A stretch of 64,000 nt of DNA from positions 4,650,001 through 4,714,000 of the forward strand of contig NZ_AP025518.1 in the NCBI RefSeq assembly GCF_022179545.1, given 5' to 3'. Positions 46,232-55,843 of this stretch are shown piece after piece. A program made the position numbers and the translations under genes. Source of the stretch: Mycolicibacterium fortuitum subsp. fortuitum (lineage in GTDB: Bacteria > Actinomycetota > Actinomycetes > Mycobacteriales > Mycobacteriaceae). Positions within the stretch are counted from its first letter, which is position 1. Every line of letters begins with the position of its first letter. A model generated the notes under the pieces. The model was given only the letters and a program-made list of their open reading frames with translations, was not told the origin of the DNA and ran no database searches.

Positions 46232-48103
46232 CTACCGGGTCTTCGTCCAGTTACCCGCGTCGCCGACGATGCCGACCGGCACGGCACCGGACAAGCTGAC
46301 GTTCTGCACGCTCGGCCCGGCGGCGACAATCGTCGTGTCCTGAAGAATCGGCAGCACAGTCGACATGTTCCACAGCCTGGGCTCGACCGCCTGGATCACC
46401 TCAGCGATGTTCTCTGAACCGTCCAGTGCCGCATCGATTTTCGCCTGGATACCGTGGTCACAGATCCCGGTGATATTGCTCGGGGCCTGTACCAACGCTC
46501 CTGATTCGGGAGCCGGAATCGATTGGGTCGGTGTCGGAGTGGTTGCCGGCGGGGCGGGCGCCGGGGTCGACTTCGGTGAAGGCGTTGGCGTGGGCGCGAT
46601 GCCCGGGACCGCGGTCGAAACAGCGGTCGCCTCCAATGCCCGGCAGCCGTAGCGCGAGGCGAGGCTGGTGGCCAGGTCTCCCCCCGCCTGATGCCAACCG
46701 ACGATGGCGTCGACGCGGTTGTTGGTCAGCGCATCACCGTAGAGCGCAACCGGATCCAGGGCCAGCACCGAGGCGTCGATGCCGACGTTGCGGAGTTGAT
46801 CGGCCGCGGTGTTGGCCACGGCGACCGAGGTCGGATCGTTGGAGGCCACCCCCAGCACCAACGACAACGCGGCGCCGTCTTTGGTGATGCGCTGCCTGCC
46901 GTTGCCGGGCGCCGGCGGAGCGCCGGGCGCCGGGGGCTCGGCTTCAGGCTCGATCTGATAGCCCGCACCCCGCAACAGATCCAGCGCGGCCTCCCGCGAC
47001 ATCGCCGGAGGTGCCGTCGGCACATATCCGGGGTCGGACGGGGAGCGCACCTGCGCCTGCGCCAGCGTCACGGTGTTGTCGTCGCCGGCGCCCACCGACG
47101 CCAGCAGGTCGACATCGATCAAACCGAGGATCGCCCTGCGCACCTGAACTTCCTCCAACGTGGGCTGCCCGGCGCGCAGGGTCAACTGCATCACCCGCGG
47201 AGTCACGATCCTGGCGGTACGAACATCCGGAATGGCGCTCAACTGTGCGAAAGTGGCTGCGCCACCGTGCACCTGGGCCACCTGCGTGTCGCCGTTGCGG
47301 ATCGAGTCGGCGAGCGCCGCCGGGGCGCCGCCCCGGCGGAACAGCACCAGGTCCGGCTTGGCGGGTGCGCTCCAGTACCGGTCGTTGCGAGCGAGCAGGA
47401 TCTCGTCGCGCTGCGGGTCGATGCTCTCCACCCGGAACTGGCCGCCTGTCACCGGCATAGCCCGAGCCAGGCCGGCACCGAAGCCACCCGGAATGTCCTT
47501 GACGATGTGGGCCGGGAGGATGTCGTTGAACAGCTCGCGCCACGCCGGATAGGCCTGCGAAAAGGTCACCACGGCCTGCTTGCCGCCCTCCACCGATTGC
47601 ACACCGGTGATCAGGTCATAGCCGGCCGGATCGACCACGCCCGGCTGGCCGACCATCTGGCGCCACAGATACCAGTAGTCGTCGGCGGCGATGGGCGCAT
47701 TGTCGGTCCACTGCGCCTCCGGACGGATCTTGTAGGTGACCGTGAACGGGTTCTCGCTGGTCACCTCCGCCGATTCGAGCAGAGTGGTGTCGAGCTCCCA
47801 GCGCGAACCGGTGGGAGACTTCGGATCGGGAACCGGCCGGAACGAACTCGGCAGCACCATCGAGGCAACTGCGGCATTCACCGGCGACTGATCCGACAAC
47901 AGGTGCGGGTTGAACCCCGGACCGATCGAATCGATGGCCATGATGATCTGCGTCGCCTTCATCGGAGGCGGCGGAGTTGTCTCGGTGGTTTCGGTGCTCT
48001 GCGGGGCCGGCGGCGGGCTGACCGTGCAACCGCTGAACAGTAGCGCCGGCACCGATACGAGCGCCCCGATCATCAACTGGGCGCGGCGGAGGGGTGTCGG
48101 CAC
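46232..48103 (-). CDS. lpqW: Lipoprotein LpqW, PIM/LAM regulator
   Basis: A 623-residue solute-binding-fold lipoprotein (SBP family 5) corresponding to Rv1166. The signal peptide ends in ALLFSGC (lipobox), followed by a Pro/Thr-rich linker and the binding-protein core ([40 protein letters not shown]). In M. smegmatis LpqW acts in channelling PIM4 toward LAM or AcPIM6 rather than in transport. A Pro/Thr/Ala-rich insert ([20 protein letters not shown]) lies near residue 520. The GTG at 48103 is preferred because TACCCT (48111-48116) lies seven bases upstream, a leaderless arrangement. Confidence 0.9.
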   Translation of the reverse strand: MPTPLRRAQLMIGALVSVPALLFSGCTVSPPPAPQSTETTETTPPPPMKATQIIMAIDSIGPGFNPHLLSDQSPVNAAVASMVLPSSFRPVPDPKSPTGSRWELDTTLLESAEVTSENPFTVTYKIRPEAQWTDNAPIAADDYWYLWRQMVGQPGVVDPAGYDLITGVQSVEGGKQAVVTFSQAYPAWRELFNDILPAHIVKDIPGGFGAGLARAMPVTGGQFRVESIDPQRDEILLARNDRYWSAPAKPDLVLFRRGGAPAALADSIRNGDTQVAQVHGGAATFAQLSAIPDVRTARIVTPRVMQLTLRAGQPTLEEVQVRRAILGLIDVDLLASVGAGDDNTVTLAQAQVRSPSDPGYVPTAPPAMSREAALDLLRGAGYQIEPEAEPPAPGAPPAPGNGRQRITKDGAALSLVLGVASNDPTSVAVANTAADQLRNVGIDASVLALDPVALYGDALTNNRVDAIVGWHQAGGDLATSLASRYGCRALEATAVSTAVPGIAPTPTPSPKSTPAPAPPATTPTPTQSIPAPESGALVQAPSNITGICDHGIQAKIDAALDGSENIAEVIQAVEPRLWNMSTVLPILQDTTIVAAGPSVQNVSLSGAVPVGIVGDAGNWTKTR

Positions 48104-48713
48104 GCTACTCAGGGTATCGACCGGCTCAAGCCACTCCTGCCGGGCCTTGGCGCTGTGCCCCGCCCTCTCGCTCCGCAAATGGTGGATGACACACACCGCG
48201 GCCGTGAAGCAACGGTGAATATCCGCGCGAAAGACTGCAATGTATTCACATTGAGCGCTATCAACTGGCCAATCTGGATACCTATCCCAAGATCAAATCT
48301 GATTGCTGCCCAGCACTGCACGCCGGCATGAGCCAGCGCATGGATCGATGCCGCAAACATGACGCCGACAGCTCATCCCGGTACCAGCGTGGCGTCGATA
48401 CCGATGTGACCGTCTCAGCGTAGTTGAAACGCAGAATCTCACAGGGAATTTGGCGAAATGCCAAAGAATGTCGAGCTGACCGGCGTGTCACGCCCGAAGG
48501 ATTCACCCAGCCTTCGCACCCCGTTGAGCTAAACCGATAACGCAGAAGTCCGCGACTTTCAGTTGCATGACACAACTAGCCGGAAAAGGTGGGTGATCCG
48601 ACCCTATTTGTGTATGCAAAATCCCAAATTAACCTGAGAAATTCTTAGTTTGACGCTATCGTCAGTGGCGTCAGTTCCGGACCGGAGCAACCAAACCAAA
48701 AGGGGGACGCAGG
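48104..48713. other. lpqW-exported protein 5 gap
   Basis: These 610 bases are A+T-rich relative to neighbours and carry no supported gene. The left end holds the lpqW -10 box (TACCCT on the minus strand, 48111-48116). The right end has AACCTGAGAAATTCTTAGTT and a strong ribosome site AGGGGGACGCAGG before 48714. The middle shows only short frames without bias. Confidence 0.6.
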
Positions 48714-50018
48714 ATGCACGTCGGCGTAATGCAATCGATGACAACAGCAACAGCGCTACTCGCGGCAAGCGCGATCACCATCGGCCCGGCCATCGGACCG
48801 GTCAGCGCACAAGCCGCCGAAGCGCTGCGAGCCGCGCATGTCGCTGATATCAGCCTGACGGCGGCACCGGATCCGATTGCGGCACTCGAGGGTTTCACCG
48901 AATCCGGAGTGCGTCTCGTCCAAGGCATCGCTGAGCTGCCCATCGCCGCCATCGCCGCTGCCCTGGCCATCGCCGACGGCGATCCCCAGGCGTTCTACAA
49001 CTCGATCCGTCAAGTCATCGATGCCCCGCTATGGGTCATCGACCCAGCGCTGGGGATCAACCAGACGTCACTCACCGGCAAGGGCCTGGCGGCACTGTTC
49101 CCCGACCATGCCGACGATATTCAGAACTTCCGCAACGACGTGTTGTGGGCGGCGACCGATAGTTTCCGGTCATCGATCGCCGATCTCCTCGGGGTCGAGG
49201 ACACCAGCACTCCCCTTGACGTGCTCACCCCGCTCGCCGGTTTCGCTGCGGGCGCCCTCGACTCCGGGTATCGACTGGTGGAAGGCCTCGCGCTGGCCCC
49301 GTTCGCACCTCTCAAAGCGATCGTTGACATCGCCGGCGGCATGGAGCCCAACCTCGCCGTCTACAACATGCTCGACAGTTTCATCAGCGCTCCGCTTTGG
49401 GTGGCCGACTCCTTCATGGGTACCGGGCCGACCCAGCAGGCCATCCCCATCGGGCTGAAGGCGCTGTTGCCCAACCGAGCCGACGGAATTCAGGACTTCC
49501 GGGACGACGTGTTGTGGAAGGCGACGAACTCCGTCCGTGAAGTCGTCCGCGAGGTGCTCGGCGTGGACCCGAGTGCGAATCCGAACAATCCGCAAAGCAC
49601 ATTGGTCACCAGCAAGGTGAACGAGCCTCCCACGCCGAAGGCGTTGGTCACCCTCGACGTCAAAACGGCGCCGCCGACGCCGGAGGCTGTCTCGACAGAG
49701 ACGGTGGAGGTCAAGAAGCCCACGGTCGAGAAGACGACGACACCGCTGGTAAAGAGCCGGACTCAGCTTCGCGAGAGCCTCAACTTCAGCACGCACCAGA
49801 CCCGAACCACAGTGTCCAGAGAGTCGGACACGTCGGCACCGACCAAGCCCGAAACCACCGATCTGCAGACCACCGTCAATCAGCTCAAGGAGAAGTTCGG
49901 CTCCAAGGGAGGCAACCACAGCCCAACCCCGGGCAAAGCCACCACCACCGGCAACTCCACCGGTGCCGCCACCACGAACGACGGCGAGAAATCAGATTCC
50001 AAGAGCGACGCCGCCTGA
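48714..50018 (+). CDS. Exported protein with internal ~100-residue duplication, family member 5
   Basis: A 434-residue protein with signal peptide (MQSMTTATALLAASAITIGP, cleavage near VSAQA). Residues ~65-162 and ~184-285 are tandem copies: each has a YRLV/VRLV segment, APLWV, then GLxALxPxxADxIQxFRxDVLW and VLGVD/LLGVE. The tail is Thr/Lys/Pro-rich (KPTVEKTTTPLVKSRTQLRE). The N-terminal shape and basic, low-complexity tail place it with the four other exported proteins, though without the KAVRTQVK motif. Function unknown. Confidence 0.78.
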   Translation: MHVGVMQSMTTATALLAASAITIGPAIGPVSAQAAEALRAAHVADISLTAAPDPIAALEGFTESGVRLVQGIAELPIAAIAAALAIADGDPQAFYNSIRQVIDAPLWVIDPALGINQTSLTGKGLAALFPDHADDIQNFRNDVLWAATDSFRSSIADLLGVEDTSTPLDVLTPLAGFAAGALDSGYRLVEGLALAPFAPLKAIVDIAGGMEPNLAVYNMLDSFISAPLWVADSFMGTGPTQQAIPIGLKALLPNRADGIQDFRDDVLWKATNSVREVVREVLGVDPSANPNNPQSTLVTSKVNEPPTPKALVTLDVKTAPPTPEAVSTETVEVKKPTVEKTTTPLVKSRTQLRESLNFSTHQTRTTVSRESDTSAPTKPETTDLQTTVNQLKEKFGSKGGNHSPTPGKATTTGNSTGAATTNDGEKSDSKSDAA

Positions 50019-50044
50019 CAACTGGTCACGGCCCCAACGCGAGC

Positions 50045-50091
50045 GGCCAGTTATCGCACGTTACGCCCGAAAAGCGGTGCGATAACTGGCC
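50045..50091. terminator. Bidirectional terminator, exported protein 5 and typA
   Basis: GGCCAGTTATCGCAC (50045-50059) pairs perfectly with 50077-50091 across a 17-base loop, between two convergent genes. Confidence 0.85.
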
Positions 50092-50113
50092 AATCGACGA
50101 CTGAAGACAGAAG

Positions 50114-52015
50114 CTATCCGCGTGCCTTGGCCCGCGCCTTCGCGCGTGCCCGCAGCGAGGCAGTCAGCTCTACCTTGCGCACGCGGACAACCTCCGGGGT
50201 CACCTCCACGCACTCGTCCTCGGCGCAGAACTCCATGGCCTGCTCGAGCCCGAGCTCCAGAGGCCGCGCGAGAGTTTCCATGACGTCGGCGGTCGACGAC
50301 CGCATGTTCGTCAGCTTCTTCTCGCGGGTGATGTTGATGTCGAGATCCTCGGCGCGCGGGTTGATCCCGACGACCTGGCCCTCATAGGTGTCCTGGCCGG
50401 GCTCGACGAAGAACTGGCCACGGTCGGCCAGCTGGATCATCGCGAACGGGGTGATCGAACCGGACCGGTCGCTCACCAGCGAGCCGGTGTGGCGGGCCCG
50501 GATCTCCCCGGCCCACGGCCGGTAGCCCTCGAACACCGCGTTGGCGATACCGGTGCCGCGGGTCTCGGTCAAGAAGTCGGTGCGGAACCCGATCAGCCCA
50601 CGGCTGGGCACCACAAAGTCCATCCGCACCCAGCCGGCGGCGTGGTTGGTCATCTGCTCCATGCGGCCCTTGCGGTTGGCCATCAGCTGGGTGATGGCGC
50701 CGACGAACTCCTCCGGGCAGTCGATGGTCAGCTCTTCGAACGGCTCGTGCAGCTTGCCGTCGATGTTCTTGGTGACCACCTGCGGCTTGCCGACCGTCAG
50801 CTCGAAACCCTCACGGCGCATCTGCTCGACCAGGATGGCCAGCGCCAGCTCACCGCGGCCCTGCACCTCCCAGGCGTCGGGGCGGCCGATGTCGACGATG
50901 CGGATCGACACGTTGCCGACGAGTTCGGCGTCGAGGCGGTTCTTCACCATCCGGGCGGTCAGCTTGTGGCCCGACACCCGACCGGCCAGCGGTGAGGTGT
51001 TGGTGCCGATGGTGACGGAGATGGCCGGTTCGTCGACGGTGATACGCGGCAAAGCGTGCGAGTTGTCGGGATCGGCCAGGGTGTCACCGATCATGATTTC
51101 AGGGATGCCCGCGACGGCGACGATGTCGCCGGCAACAGCTTCCTCGGTCGGGTTGCGGTCGACGCCCTCGGTGGCCAGCAATTCGGTGATCTTGGCGTTG
51201 GTGATTACCGGCGAGCCGTCCACCTCACGCATCCAGGCGACCTGCTGGCCCTTCTTGATCCGGCCGTTGTAGATGCGGATCAGCGCGAGCCGGCCCAGGA
51301 AGGCCGACGCGTCGAGGTTGGTGACGAGCGCCTGCAGCGGGGCCTCCGGGTCGCCCGACGGCGGCGGGATGTGCTCCATCAGCACATCGAACAGCGGATC
51401 CAGGTTCTCCCCGTCAGGGTTCTCCCCGTTGGGGGGTTGCGTCGTCGACGCGATGCCGGCCCGGCCCGATGCGTACAGCGTGGGCAGATCGAGTGCCTTC
51501 TCGGCGGCCGCCTGGGCCTCGTCGTCAAGGTCGGAGGCCACGTCGAGCAGCAGGTCGTGGCTCTCCTCGACCACCTCGGCGATGCGGGCGTCAGGCCGGT
51601 CGGTCTTGTTGACCACGAGGATCACCGGCAGGTGCGCGGCCAGGGCCTTGCGCAGCACGAACCGGGTCTGCGGCAGCGGGCCCTCGGAGGCGTCCACCAG
51701 GAGCACCACGCCGTCCACCATGGACAGGCCGCGCTCCACCTCGCCACCGAAATCGGCGTGACCGGGAGTGTCGATGACGTTGATCACCGTCATGGTGCCG
51801 TCACTGTGGACGCGGTGTACTGCAGTGTTTTTTGCCAGGATGGTGATGCCCTTTTCCTTCTCAAGGTCACCGGAGTCCATCAGGCGTTCGACCGCGTCGT
51901 CGCCGCGGTGCGTCAAGGCACCGGACTGTCGCAGCATCGCATCGACTAGGGTCGTCTTGCCGTGGTCGACGTGGGCGACGATGGCGACGTTGCGAAAGCT
52001 CGGGCGTGAATCCAC
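50114..52015 (-). CDS. typA: Ribosome-binding GTPase TypA/BipA
   Basis: A 633-residue translational GTPase. G1 AHVDHGKT, G3 [13 protein letters not shown]4 NKTDRPDA and the typical C-terminal domain ([18 protein letters not shown]) are present. TypA acts in 50S assembly and stress growth. The GTG at 52015 gives [26 protein letters not shown] lies six bases upstream as a possible -10 box. A second GTG at 52048 is possible. Same neighbour as in M. tuberculosis (narI side, Rv1165). Confidence 0.95.
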   Translation of the reverse strand: MDSRPSFRNVAIVAHVDHGKTTLVDAMLRQSGALTHRGDDAVERLMDSGDLEKEKGITILAKNTAVHRVHSDGTMTVINVIDTPGHADFGGEVERGLSMVDGVVLLVDASEGPLPQTRFVLRKALAAHLPVILVVNKTDRPDARIAEVVEESHDLLLDVASDLDDEAQAAAEKALDLPTLYASGRAGIASTTQPPNGENPDGENLDPLFDVLMEHIPPPSGDPEAPLQALVTNLDASAFLGRLALIRIYNGRIKKGQQVAWMREVDGSPVITNAKITELLATEGVDRNPTEEAVAGDIVAVAGIPEIMIGDTLADPDNSHALPRITVDEPAISVTIGTNTSPLAGRVSGHKLTARMVKNRLDAELVGNVSIRIVDIGRPDAWEVQGRGELALAILVEQMRREGFELTVGKPQVVTKNIDGKLHEPFEELTIDCPEEFVGAITQLMANRKGRMEQMTNHAAGWVRMDFVVPSRGLIGFRTDFLTETRGTGIANAVFEGYRPWAGEIRARHTGSLVSDRSGSITPFAMIQLADRGQFFVEPGQDTYEGQVVGINPRAEDLDINITREKKLTNMRSSTADVMETLARPLELGLEQAMEFCAEDECVEVTPEVVRVRKVELTASLRARAKARAKARG

Positions 52016-52071
52016 CCCGACATTCTCGCAGGCTGGCCGGTCGATCACGAAAACGAGAGAGCCCCGTCACG

Positions 52072-52239
52072 TTGAAGTCCGCAAAAATCGCCGGCCTGAA
52101 GCCCAAGAAAAAGTGCTGCAAGAGCAAGCCGCGCTGCAAACGTTGCCCCTTGGTCCTGCACAAGGTCCGCAAGGCCGAGCACAGCGGAGTGCACGGTAAA
52201 GAACTGAACAAGGTCTTCAAACGGGCCAGGAAATCCTGA
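52072..52239 (+). CDS. Small basic cysteine-rich protein (probable metal-binding)
   Basis: From the TTG at 52072, 55 residues: LKSAKIAGLKPKKKCCKSKP, then RCKRCPLVLHKVRKAEHSG and a Lys/Arg-rich end. Five Cys-pattern positions (CC-x5-C-x2-CP) suggest a zinc site; the high Lys/Arg content suggests nucleic-acid or ribosome contact. No ATG or GTG exists in the frame near the conserved part, so the start is uncertain (GAGAGAG lies ~10 bases upstream). It is divergent from typA by 56 bases. Function unknown. Confidence 0.55.
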   Translation: MKSAKIAGLKPKKKCCKSKPRCKRCPLVLHKVRKAEHSGVHGKELNKVFKRARKS

Positions 52240-52302
52240 GGTTCGCGAGTACCGTTTCAGGTATCCGTCACGTTGCGATTAGGCGAGCTGGAGGTGCCGA
52301 TC

Positions 52303-52569
52303 ATGACGGTTTACGAAGCGCTCACGGTCGCGTTGATCATGGTGCTCGCTGCGGGGACCACGGTCGCAATCTACGTGGGCATGGCCAACTGGATCGGCGC
52401 GTGCTACATGGTGCGGTGCAGCGAATGCCACCATCTGACCTTTGCGTCCGCCAACCGTCCGCAGGCCTCTTGCGCACACTGCCGGCATCCGATGCTGATG
52501 CACCCGCTGTACGCGACGCAGCATCCGGGCCATGCCGTGCGGGTCGTCGACGACCGCCTCCGGTACTGA
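52303..52569 (+). CDS. Small membrane protein with zinc-ribbon
   Basis: An 88-residue protein from ATG 52303, which follows GGAGG by eight bases. One membrane segment (residues ~5-35, VALIMVLAAGTTVAIYVGMA) is followed by CSECHHLTFASANRPQASCAHCRHP, two CxxC pairs of a zinc ribbon facing the cytoplasm, and a short tail. Its stop abuts the convergent split-barrel gene. Function unknown. Confidence 0.75.
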   Translation: MTVYEALTVALIMVLAAGTTVAIYVGMANWIGACYMVRCSECHHLTFASANRPQASCAHCRHPMLMHPLYATQHPGHAVRVVDDRLRY

Positions 52570-53004
52570 CTACCCGCCCGCCGCACCGTAATGCGGCATC
52601 GCATGGTTCCGGAGCTGACGCCCGGTGACCTTCTCGGACCGGATCCGCACGAAATGATCGCGCCGCCCCTCCGCCCAGGGCTGCACGAACGTCCCGGCGA
52701 CCTCCACTTGTTCGTCCACGTCGGTGATGTGCTCGGCATGTCCGACGATCGTCACGCTCCAGCCCGTACGTAGGTCTGGGTCGAGCTCGTCGGCTTGGAA
52801 CGCCACCACCTGGTGATCAGTTGCGGCGATCAGCTTGGGGCCGCCGGCCACCCGGATCACCACATCGTCGTGCCACACCCGAAAGTTGACGGGCTGCACG
52901 GCAGGCAGGGCGTCTTCGGTAAAAACCAACCGGCCGACGCGCACTCCCTCCAGCAGATCCATGCACTGTCTGCGGGTGAGAATGCCGAGTTCAGAGCCCT
53001 TCAT
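52570..53004 (-). CDS. Pyridoxamine 5'-phosphate oxidase-like split-barrel protein
   Basis: A 144-residue flavin/F420-binding split-barrel protein. Typical features are GVRVGRLVFTEDALPAVQPV, then FRVWHDDVVIRVAGGPKL, DLRTGWSVTIVGHAEHITD and ending FVRIRSEKVTGRQLR. It follows the WS/DGAT gene by three bases, so they form an operon. Whether FMN, haem or F420 is bound cannot be read off; fbiC in this window supplies F420. Confidence 0.85.
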   Translation of the reverse strand: MKGSELGILTRRQCMDLLEGVRVGRLVFTEDALPAVQPVNFRVWHDDVVIRVAGGPKLIAATDHQVVAFQADELDPDLRTGWSVTIVGHAEHITDVDEQVEVAGTFVQPWAEGRRDHFVRIRSEKVTGRQLRNHAMPHYGAAGG

Positions 53005-53007
53005 GGA

Positions 53008-54390
53008 TCATCCTCCCTGTACCAGTTGCAGAGTACCCACCGGAGTGGAGCGCCAGTGGCCAATGCTGATATCGACCAGACGGGCAACCGCACGTTCGAT
53101 GCCGAGAGCCAGTTCGCACACATCCGGAGCCGCGTCGTAATCACCGATGACGCCGAACACCAGGCGGTCCGCGTAGCTCAAGATGGCAATCCCGGTTCGC
53201 AGCTGCATCGCCAGCGGCGGTATCGGCAGCAGCCGCACCACCTCACAGCCCATGAAGCGCAATCGTTTACGCGGGCCTGGCACATTCGTGGCCACGGTGA
53301 CCACGCCGCGCTGCGGTAACCGGGTCAGTGCCCGCACCATCCACGCGGTGATCGGGAACGGAATCGCGTTGGCAGCCGAAACCAGGATGTTGCCTGCCTC
53401 GCGCTGGCCGCTGGCCTTGGCTCTGGACAGCCGGGAGTGCACCGTCCGCAGTTGTTGCAACGGATCGGCCTTGTCGACCGGCAGGTACGGCAGCATCACC
53501 GAGACCCGGTTGTCGGTCCGGTCGCGCGCCTCCGCGGAGCGGACCGAAACCGGCACGAGGATGCGCAGCGCGTCACGACTCGGCTTCTCTCCGCGCCGGA
53601 TGAGGGTGTTGCGGAACGTGTCGGTGATCGCCGCCAGGGCAACGTCATTGACCGTCACGCCGAGTTCCCGGCACACCGTGTCGACGTCGTCCATCGACAC
53701 CTCCCCGGTGGCATAGCGCCGCATGCTGGTAACCGGACCGATCAATGAGGTTGCGGCCGCCGGACGCAGCAGGCCGGCGACGATGCCAAGGGCCCCGTGC
53801 ACGGCCTGCAGCGCGGCCGCGGGCAGTCCGCTCGAAACACGCCACGCCTTGCCGATCCATTCGCCAGGGCTGAAAGCGGCTGTCCCCCTGGCAGCTTGGC
53901 GTTTCATCCCGTCACCTGGCACGTCACCGTCACACAGCCGGCTCAGCAGCCGGGTGGCGGCAATGCCGTCGGCGATGCAGTGGTGGACCTTCAACAGGAT
54001 CGCCCACCTGTTGCCGTCCAGGCCGTCGACGACCCAGCATTCCCACAGCGGTCGGTCCCGGTCCAAGCGGCGTTCCATGATGTCGGCGGCCCACCGGTAC
54101 AGCGCCGCGTCGTCGCCGGGTTGGGGCAGCGCCGCGTGCCGGATGTGGTGTGCCGCGTCGAAGTTGGGGTCTTCCACCCATTGTGGCGCGGCCAGGTCCA
54201 GCGGCTGGGTCTGCAGCAGTTGATGCAGGCGAGGCGCCGTCAGCGCACGCTCGGCGAGTGATGCCGCGACGGTCTCGGGCCTTGGCATCGGTCCGTCCAG
54301 CACTGCGATGGCCCCGATCGCCAGGCTCGCGTGCCGGTCGGAGTCCTCTGCTTCCAGGAACCCCGCGTCGAGTACGGTCAACTGCTCCAT
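53008..54390 (-). CDS. WS/DGAT acyltransferase (triacylglycerol/wax ester synthase)
   Basis: A 460-residue enzyme transferring an acyl group from acyl-CoA to diacylglycerol or an alcohol. The active-site HHxxxDG is at residues 136-142 (KVHHCIADGIAA), the PLW segment is DRPLWECWVVDGL, and the C-terminal domain has NVPGPRKRLRFMGCEV. It belongs to the family of mycobacterial Tgs proteins. A DosR-like box lies 37 bases upstream, matching the use of such genes for lipid storage under hypoxia. It is followed by the split-barrel gene. Confidence 0.9.
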   Translation of the reverse strand: MEQLTVLDAGFLEAEDSDRHASLAIGAIAVLDGPMPRPETVAASLAERALTAPRLHQLLQTQPLDLAAPQWVEDPNFDAAHHIRHAALPQPGDDAALYRWAADIMERRLDRDRPLWECWVVDGLDGNRWAILLKVHHCIADGIAATRLLSRLCDGDVPGDGMKRQAARGTAAFSPGEWIGKAWRVSSGLPAAALQAVHGALGIVAGLLRPAAATSLIGPVTSMRRYATGEVSMDDVDTVCRELGVTVNDVALAAITDTFRNTLIRRGEKPSRDALRILVPVSVRSAEARDRTDNRVSVMLPYLPVDKADPLQQLRTVHSRLSRAKASGQREAGNILVSAANAIPFPITAWMVRALTRLPQRGVVTVATNVPGPRKRLRFMGCEVVRLLPIPPLAMQLRTGIAILSYADRLVFGVIGDYDAAPDVCELALGIERAVARLVDISIGHWRSTPVGTLQLVQGG

Positions 54391-54426
54391 GCCCTGGATC
54401 TTCCACCGGCTACTTATCCGCTGGCA

Positions 54427-54440
54427 GGGCCGAAAGTCCT
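54427..54440. promoter_or_regulatory. DosR-like box upstream of WS/DGAT gene
   Basis: GGGCCGAAAGTCCT matches the 14-base DosR core GGGACTWWAGTCCC at 11 positions. It is 37 bases ahead of the WS/DGAT start and after the narI stop, a usual place for a DosR activator site. Confidence 0.5.
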
Positions 54441-54461
54441 CAGTTCAGGTGCCGCGACCAC

Positions 54462-55190
54462 TCACCAACCGCGACGCTGTGGACGCGATCCAGCCAGTTC
54501 ACTGTCCTTGGCGACATCGCGGCTGCGATACACCACGTAGGGCCGGAACAGATAACCGATCGGGGCGCTGAACACGTGCACCAGCCGGGTGAACGGCCAC
54601 AGGCAGAACAACACCAGCGCGATCATCACGTGGATGTGGAAGTACACCGGTGCCTGGACCATCAGATCGCCGCGCGGCTGCAGGATCCAGATCGAGCGGA
54701 ACCAGGGCGACACGGTTTCTCGGTAGTCATGCTCGGCGCCTTCGGGAGTCACCCCGATCGCGGTGCACGCGAAGCCGGCCACCATGGCGGCCACCAGCAC
54801 CAGGTACATCGTCTTGTCGTTGACGGTCGTGGCCATGAAGACCGGTCCGGTGGTGCGCCGCCGGTAGATCAGCAGTGCGATGCCGGCCAGTGCGGCCATG
54901 CCGGCGATGCCGCCGAGAATCACCGCCTGCAGGTGGTAGATGTGGTCGCTCATCACCAGATCCATCCAGGATTCTGGGATGAACAGGCCGACGACGTGAC
55001 CGATGAACACCACCAGGATTCCGAAGTGGAACATCGGGCTGGCGATCCGCAGCAACCGCGACTCGTACAGCTGCGATGAGCGAGTGGTCCAGCCGAACTT
55101 GTCGTAGCGATAGCGCCACCAGGTACCAACGGCGACCATAGCCAGCGTCACATACGGCACCACGTCCCAGAAGATCTCCCAGCCCGACAT
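54462..55190 (-). CDS. narI: Nitrate reductase gamma subunit
   Basis: A 242-residue membrane cytochrome b with five helices, passing electrons from quinol to NarH. Haem His are in MFHFGILVVFIGHVVG and YFHIHVMIALV. The ATG at 55190 shares one base with the narJ stop. The mature chain ends in the cytoplasmic tail YRSRDVAKDSELAG. Confidence 0.95.
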   Translation of the reverse strand: MSGWEIFWDVVPYVTLAMVAVGTWWRYRYDKFGWTTRSSQLYESRLLRIASPMFHFGILVVFIGHVVGLFIPESWMDLVMSDHIYHLQAVILGGIAGMAALAGIALLIYRRRTTGPVFMATTVNDKTMYLVLVAAMVAGFACTAIGVTPEGAEHDYRETVSPWFRSIWILQPRGDLMVQAPVYFHIHVMIALVLFCLWPFTRLVHVFSAPIGYLFRPYVVYRSRDVAKDSELAGSRPQRRGW

Positions 55191-55843
55191 CAGACGCCTT
55201 CCTGTACCCGGCGGGGCGGAACAGTCAACTGAAACGGCTGCAGTCCCACCGATTCCGCTGGCGGACCGCACATCATCAGGCGCGACACATCGTCGACGGA
55301 CGCCGGCGACGGCAGGGACGCGTCCACTGCCGCGAGCACCGGCGCGTAGGGTGATTTCCGGTCGGCCAGCGCGCGGGCCACCACACCGATCGGCACCCGG
55401 TATTTCGTGAGCAGCGCTCGCCCCGCATCTGGGTTGACCGTGGCGGCGAATTCCAGAACGACCGGAAGATGGTCGGGTGCTTCATGTTTCGGAATCTCGA
55501 CGCCGGCAGCACGGTAGGCCTGGGTGAACTCCACCATGTCCGCACCGCGGTTGCGGGTGTCCCCCGACGTCCAGTAGGTCAGCAGCATGGTGCACCGCTT
55601 GTGTAGGTCGAACGTCTCGACATACTCCTGCTGTAACTCCATGGGGCGTCGAACACTCAGTCCGACAACAGTTTCACCCAGCAGGGCCCTCGGTTCACCG
55701 GTGACGTGGTCGAGCAGGCGCGCCGCCTTCTGTAGCCGGTCGGCGTGCCCCTCGTCGGGGTAGGCCAGCATCAGCGACGCCGCCTGCCACACCAGCCGGT
55801 CCTGCATGGCGTTGTCCCGGCTGCGACGCCTCAGCATGCTCAC
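55190..55843 (-). CDS. narJ: Nitrate reductase assembly chaperone
   Basis: A 217-residue TorD/NarJ-type chaperone that inserts the Mo cofactor into NarG and is not part of the mature enzyme. The family region DLHKRCTMLLTYWTSGDTRN and PDHLPVVLEFAA are present. Its GTG (55843) overlaps the narH stop (GTGA). Confidence 0.93.
   Translation of the reverse strand: MSMLRRRSRDNAMQDRLVWQAASLMLAYPDEGHADRLQKAARLLDHVTGEPRALLGETVVGLSVRRPMELQQEYVETFDLHKRCTMLLTYWTSGDTRNRGADMVEFTQAYRAAGVEIPKHEAPDHLPVVLEFAATVNPDAGRALLTKYRVPIGVVARALADRKSPYAPVLAAVDASLPSPASVDDVSRLMMCGPPAESVGLQPFQLTVPPRRVQEGV

Noticed and set aside
46691..48043. A 450-codon open frame antisense to lpqW
   Set aside because: His/Arg-rich shadow composition, no start signal, fully inside a well-identified gene.
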